Assembly: GCA_037039685.1 (NCBI GenBank)
Contig: JAWNGF010000003.1
Location: forward strand, 806,001-870,000
Source: Ceratobasidium sp. AG-K
Taxonomy: Eukaryota > Basidiomycota > Agaricomycetes > Cantharellales > Ceratobasidiaceae
Direction of reading: 5' to 3'
Length of the DNA: 64,000 bases
The position numbers and the translations under genes were made by a program. Each line of letters begins with the position of its first letter. Position 1 is the stretch's first letter. Below the pieces are notes generated by a model. The model saw only the letters and a list, made by a program, of their open reading frames with translations, did not search any database and had not been told where the DNA came from. Positions 44,614-56,367 of the stretch are shown here, piece after piece.

Positions 44614-45175
44614 TGGTGCGATTCTTTTCTTAGCTTCAAACTTATGCTAACTTTTGACATTCCAATTATTGTTCCTTCACTGACTTCCATGCACTTCCGC
44701 CCAAACTTCCAATCGCGCGCCCCATAATTAATTGGATGATCCCCCCATTTTGCTTCACAACGAATGTAAGTCACCCGAAAGCCCTGAAACTTTTAGTCTG
44801 ACCGCACATATTGAATTTAGGCTACCCGATACGTCATCCGTTCACCCGGCAGACCACAGACCCTGCCCGCCACATTGTCCCTGACGCTGAAAGCCCACGT
44901 CAGCCGGGAGTGGAGTCTTGCGACGTTGTAATCTGCAATGCCAAGTACGCAAGGAGATGACGTCGCTTGTGTCCCGGGCGCGGACCGTGTACAAATACAG
45001 GTCGCCCTCCCTCCCGTTTGAGTCAAACCGCCATACCCACTTCCCCGTTCCGCATCCCCACTCATTCACATTTATTCAAGGTGTGTTTCTGTGGGCTTCG
45101 TCATTCTTCCATGATTAACCATTCCCCCGCTCTTTCCCGGCTTTGCCTACACGCTAACATCCGCACCCACAGAAC

Positions 45176-45475
45176 ATGTCCCGTCCACAACTCATGCCAA
45201 TCCGGTCTGGCATCCCACCTCCTTGGCGTTGCGGCACCTGCGGCGCCGAAGCTGAACGTGGGCATCGGCAATTCCATACTTACGCTGGGTGCCCCGAGGT
45301 TTTGACAATCGCATCTGTTGACCAGCAGATTGAGAATTTGTCCAACCGACTCGGCGGAGACAAGATATCAGCCAAACAGCTCAAATGGGAGCTTCTTCAC
45401 CATGCTTTGCCCAAACGTCGCCAGCTACTCGATCAAAGTGCTGGATCTGAAGCGCCTTGTCAAGATACGATTTAG
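45176..45475 (+). CDS. Small zinc-finger protein in CACTA element 2
   Basis: An ATG-initiated ORF of 99 codons about 560 bp downstream of the transposase. Its N-terminal half has a compact Cys/His motif, CGTCGAEAERGHRQFHTYAG followed by CP, resembling in spacing the transposase N-terminal motif that ends HARTGCP. The C-terminal half is helical and basic (AKQLKWELLHHALPKRRQLL). It may be a small DNA-binding protein of the element or the first exon of a longer, partly lost gene. No relative was recognised in element 1. Confidence 0.4.
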   Translation: MSRPQLMPIRSGIPPPWRCGTCGAEAERGHRQFHTYAGCPEVLTIASVDQQIENLSNRLGGDKISAKQLKWELLHHALPKRRQLLDQSAGSEAPCQDTI

Positions 45476-45945
45476 TCCCCGTAAGTGTATTTTGGCACCG
45501 CACACCTAGCCTTAAATGACCGACTAGACGGAAGTAGCTCCTTTTGTGCTCGCGAGTCACTTTTTTCACTTTCTCCGACTGCATATCTTTCATGCCGCAA
45601 GGCTTCCCTTGCGCTTTTGCGCTCGCAAGTCACTTTTTTCGCTCTCTCCGACCACTTATCTTTCATGCTGCAAGGCTTCCCTCGTGCTATTTCCTTGTTT
45701 TTTTGTGCTCTATGCGTGTAAATTCACTTTTTTTTAGTTTGCTTTCGTCCATATCCATATTTTTTAGACTTCACGCTATGTACATAATTTATGATTTTTG
45801 ACTTTATGGGCGTCTCCCGTGCGACCGAAGTCAAAATTTGGACGTAAGACATGTTTCCATAATAAAGTGGATTTGCCCTGCGAGGCCATAATCCAAAAAA
45901 TATGGACATCATTCCAAGTTTTGTGGACACAATGCTTCTACAGTG
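45476..45945. other. Right subterminal region of CACTA element 2
   Basis: No supported gene. A segment of about 75-85 bp, CTCGCGAGTCACTTTTTTC...CATGCCGCAAGGCTTCCCTTGCG, is repeated in tandem, imperfectly, between about 45545 and 45690. These direct repeats occupy the position where CACTA elements carry subterminal protein-binding arrays. Confidence 0.55.
45914..45945 (-). repeat. Right terminal inverted repeat, element 2
   Basis: Read on the minus strand from 45945: CACTGTA, then TCCACAA at positions 19-25 as in the left end. The TTG duplication follows directly. Confidence 0.75.
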
Positions 45946-48900
45946 TTGGGAGAAAACACGACCAACGGGACACCCCGTTCGTACGAGATGATCGCGCCTT
46001 TGCCTGTGCCTATATCCCACAATCGGACGGTCTCGTCGACAGAGCCAGATGCGATACGTGTGCCATCGGGGGAGAGTGAAACGGAGGAGATCGAGCGAAT
46101 GTGTCCTAGAAGTGGTCCAGCTACAATCTCGCCGGTAGAGGCGCTCCATACTCGGATTGTCGTATCAGCAGACCCCGAGGCGATGCGCGCGTTGTCGGGG
46201 GAAAACGCAATAGAGGAAATATGACCCGTATGCCCCTCAAACGGCTTGGAAATAGGGGTCCCGGTGTACGCATCCCACAGTCGAATTGTGGAATCCTTCC
46301 AGCCAGTGGCAAGGCATGTGGCGTCGGGAGAGATGACGGTTGGCCCAGTTAGACCATGGAGCCCTCGGAGCGGTTCCGCTATGACTGCGCCGGTATGCGC
46401 ATCTCTGACTCGAATGGTACGATTTTCGACGCAAGAGATGAGGCGTGCACCATCAGGTGACAAGGAAACTGAACAGACCTCGCGCGCGAACTCATGGATC
46501 GGGCCGGCTAGGATATTGCCAGTGCATGCGTCCCGGACATATGTGGTCCCACAAATATTGCCGTGGACAATACGAGTACCGTCAATGGAGAACCTGAGTG
46601 AGGTAACGAACTCGTTTGTTCTCCATGTTTCTAGAGGAACTGTACTCTCGTGAATTGGTACCGCGGCCTGCACCTGTATTAGCCCACGCGTTCTGCCCCA
46701 GTAGTGGTTGTACACAGAGTTGGACTTGGGACAAAAGGAGAGCGCCGATATGTAGATATGTGGTGTACTTCGACCGCATTGAGTGACCAAGAACTGTGTC
46801 ATGAAGCTGTAGACATCAGTAACCAATTGCTGGGTCTCTGTTGGAAAGGAATATTTCTATTGCACGCTCAGTGGACGCGAACTGCCCCCTTAATTGATTT
46901 GGCTTACTGATAACCAATGGCGAATCCGAAGTAGCGATCGTGTCCGATTCACGGTATTACATCGGTTAAGATTCAGCACTTCCAACCAAAATAACATCCG
47001 GATTTTCAGAAAATCAATGAGCTGGTCATGCAACGAATCTGAGGGCCCTCCTTTACATAGGTGTTCCTCCCAGTAATGACAAGCATAAAAAAGTGCTGGG
47101 GAGATGTAGCATTTGATTCTCTGGTCCAAGTCCTGTACGTCTTCGTCGAAAATGCAGGATGATTCAAGGCGGCAGATATTAAAGCGTAGTTGTTGTTTCA
47201 TTACAATAAAGCATTGGCCCGCTAACAGATTGTGATGTAAAGTCTGGTCGCAGCAGAGGCTCCCTGACCGAGATTGATCCAGCATATAGTCGGGGAAAGA
47301 TGCGTGTAGAGTGGAGACAAGTCTGGTAGATTTGGAAACATGAAGAACGGACCGAAGGTGTTGCAAAACTGACGTTACTTGCTTCTCGTCAAGACACAGG
47401 ATCCGTGAAAGCGTGGGGATGGACAGTGGGTCCTTGGCACATAGAACTGTCCAGAGTACGAGGCGCATGGGTTCGGCTTCCTCCGTTTCCAATTCTTCGA
47501 ATGCGCTAGTAAGAACCGCTGTGTATAGGTCGTCGAGCAGCTTGAATTTTTTGCAACATGCGCCTTCGTTAGTTTCCCGCGAATCAGTTGAAAGGATAGC
47601 CATCAGTCGGTCCACCGAGTTGGCTGCGGCCTTTCCCGGAAGGATATATCGTACAACGGTGGCAGCGTAGATGAACAGTTTCCCAGACTGCTTTGCCAGC
47701 TGAAGAATCTGACTTTTGGTCGGGGACGGGGACATCGGACCCAATGCTTCAGTTAGGTATTTCTCAATATCATTCTCCACGGTGGACTGTTCGACATCGT
47801 GAAGATGTAACACGGCGGGTGAGTACCCAGCTAAAGACGACATCTCCTTGTAGATTATGGGATCTGGTCGACCTGTAATGAAAAACTTTAGGGGAAGATC
47901 TGCAGCAGGTCGCAGTAGAGCCTCGATAATAATCTTCACATCATCATTGTCTCCGCACTCGTCTAGAGCATCGATCACAATCACGGCACCCTGCAGTACC
48001 AAGGGGTTGATCGCTCGAATTGGGCCTCGTACAAGCTTCTCGAACTGGTAGGGGACATCCAGTTTACCCGCCCCAGGGTCACTCTCCAAAACCTTGGCCA
48101 GTGCAGCTCGAAATGCTACCGAGTATCGTGCGAGTTGGTACGCAATAGTCGGTACGATCGAGTCCACTTTTCGGCATGCAAGAGAAGCGCGGGAGCAAAA
48201 AAAGCTGGCGCCTAACCTTCCATTTGCTTCCAACCACTCGCAGAGACTATAAGCGATCGTTGTCTTGCCTGTCCCGGCCATGCCGTTCATCCAGTAAACC
48301 TTGGCTCCTTCAGGGTTTCGTACCCAATCTTGTAGCGTTGTTTGTATCTGCTCGCGCGTATGTTTCGTGCACCCTCGTCGCTTAATAGTTATCGAGTAGC
48401 TAGAGTTGTACCGAGCTTCGTCTACTGGGCACATCCCTTGAATTAGGGTCGCCTGCCGGTTAGATCTCCATGTTAGTTCCAACAAGGCTATCCAAAGATC
48501 TTTCGCACCATGTGTTGCCTGTTGAGGCTTTTCAAGGTTTGGAGGCTAATGCCACTCTATTGGCCAATTAGCCTTCGGGACATTCCGCAATATCGAGGTA
48601 CTCACCAGGAGTTGCCGAAACAAACTCTCAATTCGATAATAGTGTTGTATAATACTATCTCTGTCCTCGGCCGACATGAGCGCCTTTCTGATCCAACCCC
48701 AACTCTGCCATTTTTTAATGCACGTCACCTCCTCATCAATGGCTCTGTGCAAATAGTCACGCTCGGTGGATGATGTACGCAAATGCCCAAACTCACAGTA
48801 CAATGTGTGTGTATGTGGGGTTGTCGCCGAGATCCTCCAAGGTTGACTCTCCTAGGAAATCTTGAAGAGTGTGTGCCATAGCAATAAGCTCCAAGGTCAG

Positions 48901-49173
48901 CTCGTTGTAATCCTTAGCATTTGTGGCGGCTGCCTAAGGTTTATCTCAGCTATCCGTTGTTGACCATGGTCAGCCTTATCGTACCTGTACGACACCCAAG
49001 CTGGCAATGAGTCTGCCAATGACAAGCTTTAGGCGGGGTATTGCATCTGCGCTGACATGTAAAGCCTGAAGCACAGGCTCTAGTCCAGGAGTTGCTGTTG
49101 TCTTCAGCTCGCCGCTGGCATGAATAGATTCAGCGCCAGCAATGGCTGGAAGAAGCGATAGAGTGGAACCCAT
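45946..49173 (-). pseudogene. NLR1 5' part: NACHT and WD40 blades 1-6
   Basis: Five exons on the minus strand: about 48985-49173, 48797-48933, 48606-48744, 46906-48528 and from about 46880 down. An N-terminal helical region (LQALHVSADAIPRLKL; IDEEVTCIKKWQSWGWIRK) precedes a NACHT NTPase: Walker A GMAGTGKTT, Walker B VIVIDALDECGD, FFITGRPDP sensor. A helical spacer and WD40 repeats follow (for example SPDGTRIASGSVDETVRLWD). This is the common NLR layout of Basidiomycetes, implicated in non-self recognition and cell death. At blade 6 (VVFSPN) element 2 begins; read-through adds about ten residues and stops in the element. The truncated product could still be made. No other break is visible. Confidence 0.85.
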
Positions 49174-50642
49174 CACGTGTAGAAGTAGTATTTCGAAGCG
49201 TAGCAGGATGAGTAGTCATTAATGAACCACTAGCAGCGACGGCCGTCGACTCAGTTGGGGGCGGAAGGGGGAGAGGCTCCAGCACTGGGGGGACGGAACA
49301 GGCGAGCCCCAGTACTGATAGGGGTGAATTTATTGTCCAGGCGAAGCTGTGTAGTTACACAAGGGTACGGGGCTCGAACGAGGTCGCTATCCCCAGTTGG
49401 TGCCAAGAATTGCGCATAGACCTGATCGAGCTGGTCACTAGTGACAAGCCCGTCAGGTGTTCGGCGCTACTGCTGGGTAATGTCGTACTAATTTCACGTT
49501 CTAGATTCACCTCTTTATGAACATGCTATATGGTCGGTGTGTTTGGTGGCGTGGTAAACCTACGACAGTAAACCTAGCACTCGACACGATCATCACAAAT
49601 TGGCTAAGACCGCCCGGTGACAAGCAGCAACCACAATTGAAGTATGGTCACAGAGGACACATAGCAAGACCCGAGAGCGACAGAAAGGTGTATTTCAATA
49701 CCATTCTGATAGATCTTTCCATGCATGTGAAACCCGGACTCACCCCGGAACATCTCCAGTCCTCATTGTCTAGCTGCGGAAATATGCGCTTGGTCGAGGT
49801 TCAGTTCTCGAGATATGACTCGAAATTATGATAATAAGACTAGGAGTGACAATAACGTATCCAGTGGCGCCGATCATACGAAGAAGGGTTCGAGAGCTGA
49901 GCGCCCCGGGTGTACATACTCGTTCTAGGTCGTTCCCAATGAGCGATACAATATGGGCTTCACGAATTCGCTCAATGGACCGACCAGAGGCTGCGTACTG
50001 TCACATTTCGCAAAATTGGCGATTTGTTGAGTAGCATTGCGCTTGTATTTTCTCATCTAGGAGGTCGTGGTAGTCCAAGCGTTGGTCGTACAGGCAATTT
50101 CATTGGCCGAGACGCGTAGAGAAGAGAGATTATTGAGGGTGGCCAGTGCTAACCGCACACCCACTTCGCGTTCCTACTTCTGACGGTTATCTGGGTCTTT
50201 TCTTTCAGTCGACTCGTGAAGTCCCTAATCCCATTGCCAAATAGTGGGATTCCGGGTCGTAGAATGTAAAATACGATATATTGAACGTGAGCGGGCTAGC
50301 AAGGATTCTCGGTGGTGTAGCTATAGTGAAGCTCATAATCGCGCATTGCAATTGGTACTTTTGGCGATTGTTTGAGCTTGATTGTATCACGTAATCTTTT
50401 GATAGGCTCTGGTACTTCTGACCAACGCCGTGGCAGCACCTCGACTTCCAACTGGTTTCTCAACTGGTATACCCTAGAATTTGTGGTCGATTTACCATAG
50501 CATCGTGAAAGACATAAAACTCTATTACTGTATCTTCTGGGCCTGCTAAGGTTACTCGCAATTGGGAGGCTCGGCAACCGCCTTGCGTGTAACTCGGCCT
50601 AATTGGTACTCGTGCGGCTTGGAAACATTTCGGTTTTACTGC
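49174..50642. other. Intergenic between NLR1 and MED12
   Basis: About 1.5 kb between the divergent starts of NLR1 (minus) and MED12 (plus). It contains the two promoters. The plus-strand ORF at 49517-49831 and the minus-strand ORF at 50296-50577 have no family pattern I recognise. No repeat or RNA gene seen. Confidence 0.4.
50296..50577 (-). pseudogene. Possible gene remnant, unassigned
   Basis: A minus-strand frame with protein-like composition (EVEVLPRRWSEVPEPIKRLR; KVPIAMRDYELHYSYTTENP) that ends at a TAG near 50296. The frame continues beyond the stop for about fifty sense codons (VFYILRPGIPLFGNGIRDF). This could be a decayed gene or a chance frame; I do not recognise the family. Confidence 0.2.
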
Positions 50643-53600
50643 ATGTCACGCTCAACACGTTCCAAGGGCTCTAACGCCCGTCCTACCCAAGGTCCTACCC
50701 AACCCCCTGCTGCGACGGTAACCGATATCAAGCCTCCAGCATGGCGGATGAAATGGAGTAACACGGCAGACCTAGGTAAAGTCTCAACCCCAGTGTATAG
50801 TGTAGTAACATTAATCCTGAGGTATCAAACTCACAAATATTATTGCGTTGGTGGTGGCTGCAGGCTATCCTGGATTCGACCCTCCGCGTCCGGGACAACC
50901 TGAAGACATATTGACGGATCAGAATGTAAAGCAAGGATATAACTACGCGGAGAATGTACCTGTAAGTTACCAAGTCTTATCTGCAGTAACTCGTGTTTTA
51001 CACCCAAATATCCAGGTTCGGACCAGCAACGACAACTTCTCTGCACATGGGCTCATTCATAATACCCTTATCCCCTCTCGCAATCGATCTGTACTCTCGC
51101 TTTTGGGAGATCTTATGAGTGCCGTGTACGAAGTTCGAACCGAGTTGGCGCCTGGTATCCCGTACGTGTCATTCTTGCTTGCACTACTGAGACCGTTCTA
51201 GTTCATTTATGCACGATCGTAGACCAAATACATATAAACTTCCGCCTCGAATGACTCTCAACGATGCACGGCGTACCGCCTGGCTTGCGGAGCTATCAAA
51301 TCCCTCCGTGCCATTGTCCAAACTCGCTCGAACGGTGCCACATGTAGCCAAAGGACCTGACCTGATTGACATGCTTCACGCAAACAATGTGACGATTTCA
51401 AGGGCCGTCTGGTATGTCAGGATTTTGGGTGCAAACGAAACTGTTTGTGTTTATTTTCCTTGAAAGGACGAAGGTACCCTGGTGCTGACGGTTGAAAACC
51501 GGATTCGAGCAGTTGTCTATTAAATCACGACCGAATTACAACCCCGCACAGCTGGGCATCGAATGGGCCGGAACGGTTACCTCTCATCTAAAGAAACAGC
51601 TCCAGGAAATCGTACTTCCGAGCGCACCGAGGCCTGGTTTGGCGATCAAATCAACGTTCAAGGGCACACTCACTCAAGCAGACACGAAAGCCAAATGGGT
51701 GTCGAGGTTTAGTTACTGGTATGTCATTCTGTTATAGCTGCTGTCATTTTACAGTTGCCAACAAAAGTGCAGCGTAGAGCTTTTGCGAGCATTTTACATC
51801 GAGCACATGGTCGATCATGCGACAGTACTAAGCTGGCTAGGCGCGCAAATTGCACCAGCGAATACTGCTCAACTATACTTCGTAATAAGGCTCGTGGAAG
51901 AATACCTGGACGATAGTGTGCAACATCGAATGTTTGCGCAGCCAGTGATTGAAGGATGCTTGATCAAGTTGGTCGATGTGAGCGCTTTCCTATTTCAGTT
52001 GACACTTAGGTGTTAACCTGGTCGCAGATTGAAAACTCTGCGGTACCTGAGGCGCTAGCAAGCCTTACCAACGCCATTGCACATATCTTGCAGCGGCTCC
52101 TCCTCCTCAACCCCGACTATTTTGTTTGTGCTCGTGTGTGGGCGCAACCCACTCATCGCCGACTCTTGAACAGCTTGTTCCATGACAAGGCAAAACTGCT
52201 TTTAGTAGAACTTAAGTCTGACCATGATGCAACACTGGTACAAGAGATGGTGGCGACATTTGGGACTGTGGTTTCTCGGAATGATGGATTGTTGTTTAGA
52301 GTTCTTCCGGAGAGAGCAGTGGTGGATATGCGAGCAACCATAGCGGATGTTCAGGTGAGTATAGTTGTTCGCGACGATGATAACAGGACTAAAAGGAACT
52401 AGCTTTTGAACAGTATCGAACCGTTCATGAACCTATCTGGCGTATCATACTTTCAGTCTGACGGCTCGGACGATCAGAAATTATCTGTATTGCTCACATG
52501 GGCAGTGACCCCGTCCCAGTATGGCTCACATCGTCCATTTTTAGCGTGCTCCCTTCTTGCGCGAAGGTGCGAGGGGACCAGATGGCAAGAAGGTATTTGG
52601 AGATGGCTTGATGACAGCGAAGAAGCGAGGGCGATTGGAGCATGGGAGAGTGAATCTGAAGGTGGAATTCCCTTGAGCGCCGCTACTGAGGACGGGGCGA
52701 AGAATATGTGGCACAGTCGAGATGCGGTAGCGCTACTAGTAGGGGAGTTGATCGAGAAGGGATTGCTGTCATATGGGTGGTATATGCAGAAATTAATTGC
52801 GCGGGGAATTACAGACTTGAGTTTACCTAGGGTAAGTGATCTTTTTACCAAGCCTTCAAACGACGATCAACGTTATTCGCATACAGTCTGCGGCTTCGCA
52901 TCACAGGACGCTGTTGCATGTTCTCCCTCTCAGTTCGTCGAATGCAGCCATGATGGTTAGGAGATCGAACACCTTGTACGGCCAGGAGAGGCAAACTGAG
53001 AACCGGGCGGTGAAGTTGGTGTGTAGCGAACTCCAACCGTTTTTGCGTGAGCTGAGCGGAGGCGGTGAGCACGGAGGCTTAAACTCAATTTGAATTCACT
53101 GACGGGTTGATCAGCAAATGAACCATGGTCATCCACTACATTAGCCTCACTGGAGCGGTACCTTTCAGCCGGGCGATATGTACTCATGCTTGTAGTTAAC
53201 GATTGGTTGTTAGCCACAGTGAACCAGTACCTGGAACAGTAAGTGCTCTCTCTTGTGCTCTTGGACGCTGTTGACGCTTTCAAAGGGGGCGACAGCTAAG
53301 CAGTGATACCTTTGCCCGGATTGTCCATATTCTTTCAGCCCGCAAATGCTTCTCTAGTATAGCCGAGGTGGGTTGCTTGCTATCTACCTTTTCTAGCTAA
53401 CTTTCTCTTGACAAACAGCTCATTTTCACCGTGCTGCAATCCCCGTGTGACGATATCTTGGATGTGGTTATTGCGGTGGTCGAACGCCATATGAATATTT
53501 GGGCAGCTATGGATATCGTAAACGAATTTGGCGAAGAGCTATTCAAGAAGCACCAAGCATTGAAAGCAGAACACAAGCGTTGTCGGTCCTGTTTGCGCTA

Positions 53601-56126
53601 CTATCGTCACTATCTTCTGCTGGGCACCTAGCAGAGAGTGCACACCACCAAATCGAAAGCGAAGCCATGTTTGACGCACAGGTAAGACTTCAAGTTTGTA
53701 CCCAATCAAATCCCAATGTTTTCCCAGGCCCTCCATCCCCCAACCGACGGCGCAGTGCCTCCTTCCCATTCGCTTGCGCAAATAATGAACCTGGCGAGTG
53801 AGATGCCGCTAGATCGGGCATCGGGTCTTGCGGACGAGGTTTGGTATATGCACCACGCTTCCGAGTCCTGGGCGGCCGTTATCTGGGAGCACGTCTTTGC
53901 CTCAATCTGCGCCGTGCCCCACGGAACCCCCGAAAACCAAAAGTCTGACATCGTGACCCAATACGTGACTTTTCTTGTCAAGCTCAGCAGCCATATTATG
54001 TCGGGTCTGGACGGCTGCGTGCGGGAGTGGTTTAGCACGAGTTTAAACGATATGCTTGGGGCAGAGCAAGCGCACCATTTACTCGCGCTGATATTCCTTC
54101 GACTGGTATTAGCTGGAATCCTTTCCCCGTCGACGATACTCGAAGGCCTAGTGTACCCGACTTGGAGCCTCGCAGCTGGATTACAGGAGCTGAAACAGCC
54201 GGTCACTCGCCTTGCGGAGCTGGCAAACGACCTCGCCGAACGTCTACTTGTCACGGACGACATTCCCTCTTCACCCTCGCTCCTTCCACCGTGCACTCTT
54301 TCTGAAGTGTTCGAGTTAAGCGCGAGGCGCCTCCCAGCCACGGAGAATACGTCCTTCCTAGCGTTTATCAACAAGTTTCCGTGCCTAGTCGCGATGGAAA
54401 TTCAACCGCATTTGGAGGACCGAGTCCGAGAATCGAGTAGGGCGCTACGAATTCTGCTAGTCAATGAACCGCATATGATCACGCTTTCCTCGCGATACAT
54501 GGATATCGTGCGGGACTCGTTCTTAAAGCCATCTGGGCTGGTACTCCATGAACGATTAGAGCTATTGTTGATCAGCGTGCTCAAAGGGATTGTCAACGGG
54601 GGCTGCTCAGGTATGACCACCGGGTACTAGCCGGTAACGTGTATTGATATTCTCTTAGGCCTACCAGGACACAAGGCATCCCCCGTCATCGACCGTATAA
54701 AACCTCGACCGATTCTCACGAGAATCGATCCGTGGGGAGTAACAAAAGCATCTTTGGACCTTCACCTAACACTCAAGCTCTTGGAGTCTAGTCTCGAGCA
54801 AGACTCGTCGCGCGCAGAGGCCAAGGAACGGCTGGCCGACTTTTCGTCTAGTTTGTTTGGGAGGGGAATGTCGTCACAGAGTAGTGATCTTGTTGCTGGT
54901 GTCCTAAAGGGCATAAGTGGGCGTGTTGCCATCAAGGTAAGCCAGTCGCATGCTAAATTACCCGCGCTCACCAATTATGCTAGTTTGTCAACGACGGACT
55001 CGAACTTTTGACCAAAGGACTCAAGGGCTTGAAGCTAAATATGCCAGACTCGGTTTCGACTTTTTTGAACGATTCGGGCGAAACGCTGAGGCTACTCTGC
55101 CGAGTAATCCTTCCCCTTCGCGACGATCCCTCCAAATTGCCCTCACTCGAACCAAGTATCAAGGATGCATTTATTGATGCGCTCAAGATTGCCTTAGAGG
55201 CGGTATCTCAGACGTGGAAACAAGCTGATCATTCCGTCGAGCCCCGCCGGCTAGAGGTCGTCACGCTCATGGCCCGGCTCAACCAGTTTGCTCTGGGCTT
55301 CCCCGAGTTTTGGACCAAGGGCACGAACGAAAAGGGAGAGGCCCTCATTGTGGTCTATCTCCAGATGATGAAGGTGCGTATTTGCCCCCTGTCAGTAGCA
55401 TATACTTAGCACCTGAATAGTCCATTGGGAGCCCTCTGCTCGGAGACTTGAACATATTCCCGATTCTCCTAGATACTATTGCATTCATTCTAGACGGTAC
55501 GCCCCCATCCTAGCATCACTCTAGTCACTAACCCATCCCCGACAGAAATGCCCAAGTCGGCCAAATATCCCTGCACAGAAGCCCTCCGACAAGCAATCGA
55601 CCCATCCCGACAACTCGTTCTCCCCAACCTCCCAAAAGAGTATCTCGACCGGATCCTACCCCTCCTGAAATACACACCCACTGACTCGAGCACCGACCTC
55701 GCGCTACGCTTCACCCAACAAACCTCGCGCGCCTCTCTCATCACGCATTTCACGCACCGGCCATGGGACTGGGGCGAGAACCTCGACGACGCGCCACCCG
55801 GCGAGGGCGTACGCAACACGGCGAGTATACCGCTCGAGCTGTTTAGTACCGAGGCGACGCATGATCGGATCAGCCAGCCCGACGAGAATGGAAAGTGGGC
55901 TGCTGGGGAAGGGGACGAGTGGCATGTCAAGACGGTTATCGGGAGCGAAGTGACATTCCAGCGCGAGTGGGTGGACGCGAGGGTTGTCGGGGAGGAGAGT
56001 GAGGGGAGTGATGTGGAGCGGGGACGGAGTGTGGGTGCAACTCGGAAGCGCAAGGCTTCGCTTTCGCCCGGTGAGGCGATGAGTGACGATGAGGTTCAGA
56101 TTATCGAGGGGCCGAGTCGGCGTTAG
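50643..56126 (+). CDS. MED12: Mediator complex subunit Med12 (Srb8)
   Basis: A long multi-exon gene from ATG 50643 to TAG 56126. The N-terminal Med12 domain is clear: YPGFDPPRPGQPEDILTDQN, then SAHGLIHNTLIP, RMTLNDARRTAWLAELSNP, LSKLARTVPH and RAVWYVRILGANE. Next come PNYNPAQLGIEW and SAPRPGLAIKSTFKG, and further helical segments. The C-terminus contains RPWDWGENLDD and an acidic tail with a basic patch (RKRKAS). Med12 belongs to the Cdk8 kinase module of Mediator and activates Cdk8/cyclin C in the nucleus. I followed the frame through 51400-51520 and found no frameshift there (ANET, GTTTGT donor, then LSIKSRPNYN). Exons after 53.2 kb are less certain individually. Confidence 0.88.
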
Positions 56127-56367
56127 TGATGAAGTCGATTGTTATATTGTTCTTTGTGTGTTCTCAATCGACTCGATATTGCATGCAGTCAAAGTAATGT
56201 TCACGTTCAGAATACGTCGGTCGGGTACTAAGCCTCGTGGCGAGTGCCACCCCAGAACGGGACGCATACAAGCGCCAGCACAACAAAATCACGTGGCACG
56301 CTTACACGCGCCTCGCGCTCTCCACCTCGATCTCATTAATCTGTCACGACCATAAACGATACCTGCT

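Larger units (their letters stand above)
37582..45945 (+). mobile_element. CACTA-type DNA transposon, element 2
   Basis: An 8364-bp element whose left end reads CACTGTATG from 37582 and whose right end reads CACTGTAGA inward from 45945, flanked by TTG on both sides (37579-37581 and 45946-45948). It carries an apparently intact Tnp2-family transposase (plus), an accessory charged-protein gene (minus) and a small zinc-finger ORF near the right end. The insertion lies in the sixth WD40 blade of NLR1; removing the element and one TTG restores the blade in frame. With both main genes open, it may be an autonomous copy. Confidence 0.92.

Noticed and set aside
37188..49173. The two WD40 blocks as two separate genes
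   Set aside because: The TTG duplication, the CACTG ends and the in-frame restoration of a WD blade show that they are halves of one gene.
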